From assembly GCA_016703895.1 (NCBI GenBank), contig JADJBE010000004.1, positions 227,772 to 291,771 of the forward strand: a DNA stretch of 64,000 nucleotides. The letters run 5' to 3'. A program made the translations under genes and the position numbers. The notes beneath the pieces are model-generated. The model made no database searches and was not told where the DNA came from. It saw only the letters and a list, made by a program, of their open reading frames with translations. Positions 57,171-64,000 of the stretch are shown piece by piece (position 1 is the stretch's first letter; every line of letters starts with the position of its first letter). This stretch comes from Pseudomonadota bacterium (GTDB lineage Bacteria; Pseudomonadota; Gammaproteobacteria; Steroidobacterales; Steroidobacteraceae).

Positions 57171-57185
57171 GTGTGTATTACACAC
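57171..57185. promoter_or_regulatory. Palindrome at the hicA start
   Basis: GTGTGTA-T-TACACAC, seven-base perfect arms, two bases upstream of the hicA ATG. A likely HicB operator; it would also mask the ribosome site. Confidence 0.7.
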
Positions 57186-57244
57186 ACCGCGTGGCGATTG
57201 GACAAATGGCCGCCCTGCAAACCTGGCAAAGGCCGCACGGGAGA

Positions 57245-57362
57245 AGACCTCTGACGGTAAATTCCGGAAGCAGAAACCTCGGTAGACTTTTAACGTCAGA
57301 TTTGCCGTCAAAAATGTCGGCTTGAATGGGCGCAGATATGAAGGGCGAAAGACGGAAGTTTC
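57245..57362 (+). repeat. Array repeat T3 (variant without guaA core)
   Basis: TGACGGTAAATTCCGG at 57252 faces TTTTAACGTCAGATTTGCCG at 57288; then AAAAATGTCGGCTTGAATGG and GGGCGAAAGACGGAAG. Same layout as T2 and T4 but without their CTATTTGTAG left part. Confidence 0.85.
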
Positions 57363-57477
57363 TAGAAGTCAATCGCTTAGGAACGGTGGCACGGCTCGAA
57401 GACTACATCTGCTCAATCGTCTCCGATACTTGCAACCCATTGATACGAAAAGGCAATCTGTGAGTCAAGGAACTCCC

Positions 57478-57616
57478 CTCACTCCCACACAATTGTTTCC
57501 CAGCCGCCCAAGTGGCTGTTAGTGAGTAGGATTCTTGCAACGCGTCACATCGCTTTACCGACAGCTTGACCGTCATAACATTCCGCTTGCAGAAGACGGC
57601 CGGCGATGGATGGCGA
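57478..57616 (+). repeat. Array repeat H
   Basis: Core TCACTCCCACACAATTGTTT reads ETIVWE-stop (one change from TIEWE). Stem AGCCGCCCAAGTGGCT. Box CTTTACCGACAGCTTGACCG at 57553; end GCGATGGATGGCGA. It lies only 120 bp behind T3, so T and guaA types occur in tandem here. The MarR remnant ends against it. Confidence 0.85.
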
Positions 57617-57939
57617 AGCGTCAAGATCAATTCGTGAGTTCCCTTGATGTCCGCAACCCGAAGGCCGTTGGACAGTTGATTGATCCTTGGAGTCTGCACG
57701 TTCATCGCAGCGCCGAAGGCTGCCTTGCCCTTGTCCGTCAATACAACCAACTGGGCGCGTCGATGGTGCCCAGCACCTGCCAGCGCGCGGTGGTCAGGCC
57801 AAGGCCTGAGACAAGCCGATCGCCCGCAGTGACCATGCGGTTACTGAGCCGGAAGAGTTCCAGGACGACGTCCGTCAGTGCCCGGCCTAGCTGGGGCTCG
57901 GAGCGCGAGCAGCTTGACGTGAAGTTCTACATTCCCTGA
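57613..57939 (-). pseudogene. MarR-family regulator with internal deletion
   Basis: N-terminal part in one frame: ALTDVVLELFRLSNRMVTAG, DRLVSGLGLTTARWQVLGTI. C-terminal part in another: AQLVVLTDKGKAAFGAAMNV, ending ADIKGTHELILTLR against repeat H. The middle, about 45 residues that hold the recognition helix and wing of MarR proteins, is missing, and the natural last residues are lost too. It cannot bind DNA normally. Confidence 0.7.
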
Positions 57940-58028
57940 GCGATGCAGACAACAGTTCGCTGGAAGCAGCGCTGAGCCGGACAACAGGCGCATTTTGCGA
58001 ATAAACTCCATTCCGGTGGTCGGGTTGA

Positions 58029-61000
58029 ATGCCCTACCTGTTCGCTTTCACCGGATATCGAAAAAGCCACAGCATGCACTTGCGCTCGCATTGTCATCGC
58101 CGTATTCGCCGCAAGCCTGATGCCCGATGCGCACCTGGCCAAGCGGGTGACCAACCGCCGATGGTATTCACGCACCTCGGCACGGACGATGGCCTGTCAC
58201 AGGTGACCATCAACGACGTCCTGCAGGATTCGCAGGGATTCCTGTGGCTGGCAACCGAGAACGGCCTGAACCGCTATGACGGCGTGGCGGTGCGCCGCTT
58301 CCAGCGCGAGCGCAACCGGTCCGGTGGGCTCGCCAGTGACTACGTCTGGGCTGTCGCCGAGGACAACGCGGGCAACATCTGGATCGGCACGGAAGGCGGC
58401 GGTCTGGCGGTCTGGCACCGGCGCACCGACCGCATCAGCAGCTATCGCCATGTGCCCGGCGATGCGGGCTCTCTGGGCAGCGATTCTGTCAGCGACGTGC
58501 TGGTGGATCGGCGTGGCAACGTCTGGGCTGCGACGCGCGATGCGGGTGTTAGCGTGCTCGATCCGGCCACCGGCAAGATCACGCGTCTGGCCCATGATCC
58601 GTCGCGATCGGATTCGCTGAGCAGCAATCGCAACGTCTACGCCTTGCTCGAGGATCGAGATGGCGGGATCTGGGTCACGACTGCCGCCGGTTTGGACCGC
58701 TACCTAGGTTCTGGCGACCGGTTCCAGCATTTCGAGCCGCCGATGGTGACGGGCGGCGAACACAAGTTGATGGCTATTTCCCAGGATCGTCGCGGTGAAA
58801 TCTGGCTCGGCAGTTTTGACGTTGGCCTGCAGCGCTTCGATCCGGTAAGCAGACAATTTACCGCGTACCGTCACGCCGCGGAGGATCCGTCATCGCTCAG
58901 CAGTGATGATGTCCGCGCGGTGTACGAGGACGCGCAGGAGCGGCTCTGGGTCGGCACGGCGGCTGGCCTGAATCTGCTCGATCGGCGCCGCGGGACCTTC
59001 CAGCGCTACGTGCATGACCGCGCAGATCCACGCAGTCTGGCGGATGACTTCGTCCTAGCGATCGCCGAGGACCGCACTGGACTGCTGTGGGTCGGAACCA
59101 AGAGCGCCGGTGTCAGCCGGTGGAATCCGCGCAGCTGGTCACTCGGCTATCGCGCACCGCAGTGGCACAGTCGCGGCCTGATCCTCTCCGCCTTCGCCGA
59201 CGCGCCCGATGGCGGGCTCTGGGTCGGTACCATGGGCGCCGGCCTGTTGCGTCTGGCGCCGGGCTCTCAGCAGACCGTGCCGATCGAGCGTTTCATCCGC
59301 GGCGGTCGCAGGGCCTTCAACGATCCCCGGGTGATGTCGCTGCTGAACGATCGCGCGGGGCCGTTGTGGATCGGCACGATGAGCAACGGGCTCGCGCGCC
59401 TTGACGTCGATGGCCGTGTAACTACCTATCGCGCAGGCGCTGGCGGCGCGACGGGTCTTGGCGCCGATGGCATCATGAGTCTCCACCAAGATAAGACCGG
59501 GCGTATCTGGATCGGGACGTACGAGGGCGGCGTCAGCGTCTACGACCCAGCGACCGGCGTCATGCGCCGCTGCACTGATACCACTGGCAAGGCTTCGTGG
59601 GTCGAACAGGTGCGCGCAGCAGCCATCCGGGAAGATCGAATGGGACGCATCTGGGTCGCCACGGATGGTGATGGCCTGTTGTTGCTCGACGCACGCGGCA
59701 GCCTCATCCACCAGTTCCGCCATCAGCCGGGGCGTGCCGACACTCTGTCCTTTGATGCCATTTACGCGCTGCACCTCGATGCTACCGGCACTCTGTGGGT
59801 CGGTACGGTCGGTGGCGGACTTGACCGGATCGTAGACATGGGCGCAGCGCCGGGTGCCATGCGTTTCGAAAATCTGTCGCGAGCGGATGGCCTGTCCAAT
59901 GACGTGATCAACGGTATCGAGGAAGACAGCGCCGGGATGCTCTGGTTGTCGTCCAACAATGGCCTGATGCGACTAGACCCGCAGACCAAGACCGTGCGCA
60001 CCTTTCATGCCAGTCATGGGCCCAGGGTGAGGAATTCACGGCCGGTGAGTTTCCGGACTGCCGACGGTCGCATGCTGTTCGGCGGCACCGAGGCTACAAC
60101 GAGTTTGATCCGAGCAAGCTCCAGCAGAGCGAGCGGCCCCCGCCCGTCGTGCTGACGGCGGTGGACCTGCTCAATCAGCCTTTGCGTGGTGACACGGCGG
60201 TCTCCGTACTGGATCAACTGACGCTGAAGCATGATGAGAACGTGCTGTCCCTTGAGTTCGCGGCGCTGGACTTCACGGATCCCCGCCGCAACCAGTATGC
60301 GTACCGGCTCGAAGGCTTCGACACGGAGTGGATTGCGCTCGATGACGCCCGCGGAGCCCGCTACACGAATCTCGGCGCTGGTGAGTACGTCTTCAAGGTC
60401 AAGGCCGCCTCCTCCGATTCGGTCTGGAATGAGAACGGCCTGAGCCTGCCCATCACTGTCTTGCCGGCACCGTGGCGGACTTGGTGGGCTTACCTGATCT
60501 ATGCAGCGCTGGCATGCCTGCTGGCGGTCGCACTGTATCGCCGACAGAACCAGCGCCTGCGCCTGCAACAAGCGTACGCGCAGCGGCTGGCGACGGAGGT
60601 GGACGAGCGCACCGCCGAGCTGCAGCAGCGCACCGCCGAACTGCAACAAACCAACGTCGATCTGGCTGAAGCCAGTGCCGCCAAGAGCAACTTCCTGGCC
60701 CGTATGAGTCACGATATCCCCACGCCCATGAATGGCGTCATGGGCATGACCGAGTTGCTCTCCGGCACGGACCTTGACTCCCGGCAGCGCCACTACACCC
60801 AGATCATCGCGCGTTCTGCCGATGCGTTGTTGCACATCATCAATGACATTCTCGATCTATCGAAAATAGAGGCTGGCAAACTCGAGCTGACTGCCGAGGT
60901 CTTTGAACTGGAAGACCTGATCGACGAGTGCGTTGGCCTTCTTGCGCCCCAGGCTGGCAAGAAGGGTGTGGATCTCGTTGCCGCCATTTCGCCGGCAGTG

Positions 61001-62260
61001 CCGCCTCACCTGCTTGGCGATAGTCTGCGGCTTCGGCAGGTGTTGGTGAACCTGCTCCAGCAATGCCGTCAAGTTTACAGCCGAAGGTGAAGTGGTCGTG
61101 CGCGCCGTGCAACGGCGTCGCGATGAGGACACCGTGGCTATCCGCCTGGAAGTCTGTGACACGGGCATCGGCATGGAAGATCAAGTGCTACTGAAGATCT
61201 TCGATGCCTTCAGTCAGGCTGACGAGACCACGACCCGCCGCTTTGGCGGCACGGGTCTCGGGCTCGCCATCTGCAAGAGTCTGGTGGAGATGATGGGCGG
61301 AAAGATTGGGGTCGACAGCAAGCCCGGCGTAGGCTCGACCTTCTGGTGTGATATCCCTTTCCCCATCGCGCCCTCCGCGGCAGCGTCGCCCGCAGGCTCG
61401 CTCGCCGGTCTTCGCGTTGTCGTGGCGACACCGGTTCGCGCCTTAGCCGACACGGTCGGCGAACGCCTCCGCTGCCGGACAGATTGCGTGACGGTGATGT
61501 CGAGCGCCGAACTCGAGGTGATCCTGCGCGACCGAAACGCCTATTCCGTGCTGATCATTGACGCTGATCGCCTGAAGCAAGCGGGAGCGTTGCAACTGGC
61601 GCTGGCAGCGCCCGCCAACGCGGACATTGTCTGCATATTGCTGAGCCGTCAGCCACGCGACAGCGACGCGACGGACATGACAGCAAGGCCGCGCGACGTG
61701 AATCTGGCCATGCCAGTCTCCTGGCGCAGGCTGCAGCAGGCGATTCGGAAATCAACTGCTGCCGATGCGACCGCCACGACAGGCGAAGGTAGCGGCCGTG
61801 CAGCGGGCGACGGGGACAGCGACAGTGCCGGCCGCCACGTCCTGGTAGTCGAGGACGACCCGGTGAACCAGCTGGTCGCCGAGGGCATGTTGTGCAAGCT
61901 CGGCTATGCAGTCACCAGCGTCGCTGACGGGCGCAGTGCCGTCACGCGGCTGAGCACCGAGCGGTACGACACGGTGCTGATGGATTGTCAGATGCCGATC
62001 ATGGATGGCTTGACGGCCACCCGCCTGATTCGCGGTCTACCTGGCGCGGCGGGCGCGGTGCCGATCATCGGCCTGACTGCCGACGCGTCCGCGGAAGCAC
62101 GCGCTGCTTGCAAGGCCGCTGGCATGGACGACTACATGAGCAAGCCTTTCAAGCTGGAGGAACTTCGCGCAGTACTCCTGCGACATGCGCCGCCTTTGCG
62201 CCAGATCAGCGACGGCAAGACTGGCCAGGCGGATTCAGACGGTCGTTGCACCACTCGGAG
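58029..62260 (+). pseudogene. Giant hybrid histidine kinase with beta-propeller sensor, frameshifted
   Basis: About 1400 residues. Some 12 Reg_prop-type propeller repeats (DGGLWVGTMGAGLLRL, GRIWIGTYEGGVSVYDPATG and others) are followed by a Y_Y_Y domain (FAALDFTDPRRNQYAYRLEG), one membrane helix (WAYLIYAALACLLAVALYRR), a coiled coil, the kinase and a receiver (VLMDCQMPIMDGLTATRLIR; KPF loop). Indels occur near 60095 and 61070, and possibly in the signal peptide (an IVIAVFAASLMPDAHLA frame at 58095). The H box reads ARMSHDIPTPMNGVMG; most have SHEIRTP. The last residues are replaced by IS30 sequence from about 62260. Such proteins sense periplasmic polysaccharides or oligosaccharides in relatives. 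Confidence 0.8.
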
Positions 62261-62261
62261 C

Positions 62262-63468
62262 GCACGGGGAGCATCCTATCGCCTTTCCGGGAGTTCACTA
62301 TGGGTCATGGATCTGGTCCTGCGCATCGACTAACGCCTGAAGAGCGAGGGCGTCTACAGGCCCTCATCCGTTCTGGACATACGCACAAAGAAGCGGCTGT
62401 GGTCATTGGCTGTTCGTCGAAGTCCGTGCAACGGCTGCTTGCTCGATCTGGCGGCCTGAAGTCGGGGAGTAAGCCTCGCTCTGCGCTTCGGTTGTCGACC
62501 ACTGAGCGCGAAGAGATATCCAGAGGCATGCAAGCAGGGCTGTCCTGTCGATCGATCGCAAAACTTCTCGGTCGATCTCCTTCGACGGTATCCCGTGATG
62601 TTGCAGTGAGTGGCGGACGCGGGCAATACCGCGCTTGGCGTGCAGACGCCAGCTCGGTTCGGGCAGCGTATCGCCCCAAGATGCCTAAGCTGCGATCATG
62701 TCTTGCGCTGCGGCGTGAGGTAGAGCGGCGGCTTCGACAACGGTGGTCTCCGCAGCAGATTTCCGCCCGACTGCGCACGGATTTTCCGGATGACACGAAC
62801 ATGCGCATATCGCACGAGACAATCTACCAGTCGCTCTTCGTACAGGGCCGCGGCGCCCTGCGAAGTGAGCTAACAAGCTGCTTGCGGTCTGGACGCACAC
62901 GGCGCCGCTCTGCGGTCCATCGGGCTGGTGCTGGCGAACTAAAGAACATGGTGCTGCTCAGTGAACGGCCACCGGAGGTTGCGGATCGTGCTGTTCCCGG
63001 TCACTGGGAAGGCGACCTTATCGTTGGCAAGAAGTCGCTGTCTGCGATCGCAACGTTGGTGGAGCGGCAAACGCGGTTCATTATGCTGTGCCGCCTTCCC
63101 GATGGGCGGCAAGCCGAGCAGGTCAAGGTCGCCCTTGCGAAGAAGATTTGCCGTTTACCCGAATTGTTGCGTCGCTCCTGACATGGGATCGAGGCAAAGA
63201 AAATGGGCGAGCACGCCAGTTCTACAGTTGAGACCGGAGTCCAGGTTTCTTCTGCGATCCGCGAAGCCCATGGCAGAGAGCAACTAACGAGAATAGCAAC
63301 GGCTTGCTGCGCCAATACTTCCCCAAGGGCACTGACTTGTCTGGGCACACGCAGCGCCAACTCGACCAGGTTGCTGCGCAACTGAAACTGATCCTCCTCG
63401 ACAACCGCTTCTCCGAGAACACCATCCGAATCGTTCGCCCGCGTTGTCGCGATGACCGTCTGAATCCG
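62262..63468 (+). mobile_element. IS30-family insertion sequence, degenerate
   Basis: The left end is probably near 62245-62265 (CGTTGCACCACTCGGAGC) where the kinase gene loses its match; the right end is overrun by repeat T4 at about 63470. It carries one transposase gene with frameshifts. Terminal repeats could not be matched, so the limits are approximate. Confidence 0.6.
62300..63400 (+). pseudogene. IS30-family transposase, frameshifted
   Basis: From ATG 62300: HTH (RLTPEERGRLQALIRSGHTH, SPSTVSRDVAVSGGRGQYRA), then DDE core with GHWEGDLIVGKKSLSAIATL (first Asp). Near 63178 the frame ends; other frames carry LTWDRGKE (second Asp), MGEHASSTVETGVQV and WQRATNENSNGLLRQYFPKG (Glu in TNEN). 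At least two indels separate these. After QLDQVAAQLK the sequence is unrelated. The element is unlikely to be active. Confidence 0.8.
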
Positions 63469-63469
63469 C

Positions 63470-63605
63470 CCCACTATTTGTAGACTTTCGTGCCGACTCG
63501 AAATCTCTTCTGACGGTAAATTCTGGAAGCGGAATCCCCAATGGATTTTTACCGTCAGATTTACCGTCAAAAAATGTTTACTTGAATCGCGCCGAAATGT
63601 TTAGG
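63470..63605 (+). repeat. Array repeat T4 (variant without guaA core)
   Basis: Almost identical to T2 over about 110 bp: CACTATTTGTAGACTTTCGT, TCTGACGGTAAATTCTGGAA at 63509, TTTTTACCGTCAGATTTACC at 63546. It follows the IS30 remnant directly. Last copy seen in the window. Confidence 0.9.
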
Positions 63606-64000
63606 TGTATTCACAAAACACCCTGTTTTCCAATGAGTTGGCGTTACGTCGAATTGCAGACGACGATTCAACATAGATTGTCTCTAGCACGCTGCAAGAT
63701 ATTGAATAGTGCAACGACTTTTTCGCACATTTGTTAGCGGCGGCTTGGCTGGTATTCAGGCGCCTACCTCCTGGTGGTTCGGATAGCAATGCTGTTTCGA
63801 TTGTAAGATATCGTCCTTGCCCCAGCGCGTTGATGCGATGTAGCGCGACGAGCTGGCGACGAGCACTCACGCGCTGCGACCGTCGGGACGAACCCTTGAC
63901 CCCACCGTTCACCGCTGGATGACATTGAAGGGCCTGATGTAACCCCTTCATTTGTGCCAGCCACAATACATGTGAGTGAATAGTCTGCGGCCTTCTTTAC
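63606..64000. other. Terminal stretch without recognisable gene
   Basis: Nearly 400 bp. Short frames exist on both strands (the longest on the minus strand, 121 codons) but show no family motif. GC content is lower near 63610-63730 than in the neighbourhood. It may hold the start of another unit beyond the window. Confidence 0.35.

Noticed and set aside
9312..63605. Repeats as integron attC sites
   Set aside because: The paired core sites (RYYYAAC and GTTRRRY) and the attC stem layout are absent, and no intI gene is present. Only the gene-then-site layout is similar.
9312..63605. Repeats as a CRISPR array
   Set aside because: Spacing is kilobases rather than 30-40 bp, intervals contain genes, and no cas gene is seen.
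63606..63966. Minus-strand frame of 121 codons at the window end
   Set aside because: No recognisable domain, low-quality composition and no ribosome site; reported only as an unassigned stretch.

Overview
The window is GC-rich DNA from a proteobacterium. The gene style (YaeQ, DUF349, COG4705 membrane protein, Spy-like proteins, IS families) suggests a gammaproteobacterium near Xanthomonadales or Nevskiales, but this is an inference and a betaproteobacterium is not excluded. No rRNA, tRNA, CRISPR array or replication gene was recognised. Many genes are split by single-base frameshifts that leave every domain present, so either the assembly carries uncorrected indels or the region is decaying; such genes are listed as pseudogenes with their full extent.

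Layout. 1-9.2 kb: chromosome-like genes (end of a molybdopterin oxidoreductase, a Rieske oxygenase coupled to a retropepsin-like protein, two alpha/beta hydrolases, a DUF349 protein, a SleB-type wall hydrolase). 9.3-64 kb: a mosaic accessory region. It holds an MscS-type channel (12.4-15.8 kb), a lipoprotein cluster (18.8-21.6 kb), a frameshifted MacAB-like exporter facing a BaeSR-like two-component system and small periplasmic proteins (24.7-33.5 kb), a second, intact MacAB-TolC-like exporter of different codon style (33.6-38.4 kb), and near the end a GAF-GGDEF protein and a giant hybrid histidine kinase (54-62.3 kb). Insertion sequences of the IS3, IS21, IS6, IS30, IS66 and IS91 families, whole or broken, are scattered through it.

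The most striking structure is a family of about 13 direct repeats, all in the same orientation, from 9.3 to 63.6 kb. Each carries a box of about 60 bp with the doublet TTTACCGTC-N5-ACCGTC followed by GCTTG and ending near GATAGATGCCGA. In about seven copies the box is preceded by a hairpin and by a core that reads, on the minus strand, TIEWE-stop, the C-terminus of GMP synthase (GuaA), a known island insertion site. Minus-strand genes end 0-45 bp from these boxes. They are rich in toxin-antitoxin or toxin-like modules: PemK-like pair, AbiEi/AbiEii, Fic plus a coupled gene, VapBC and HicAB, several with a palindromic operator upstream. The arrangement resembles a cassette array, but no guaA gene, integrase or integron attC site is visible. 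I read it as scars of successive guaA-type integrative elements or as an array mobilised in trans; which is correct cannot be decided here.

IS91-family fragments (two N-terminal pieces, two C-terminal pieces and an exact-looking 344-bp terminal duplication) lie beside many of these repeats, so rolling-circle transposition may have helped to build or shuffle the array.
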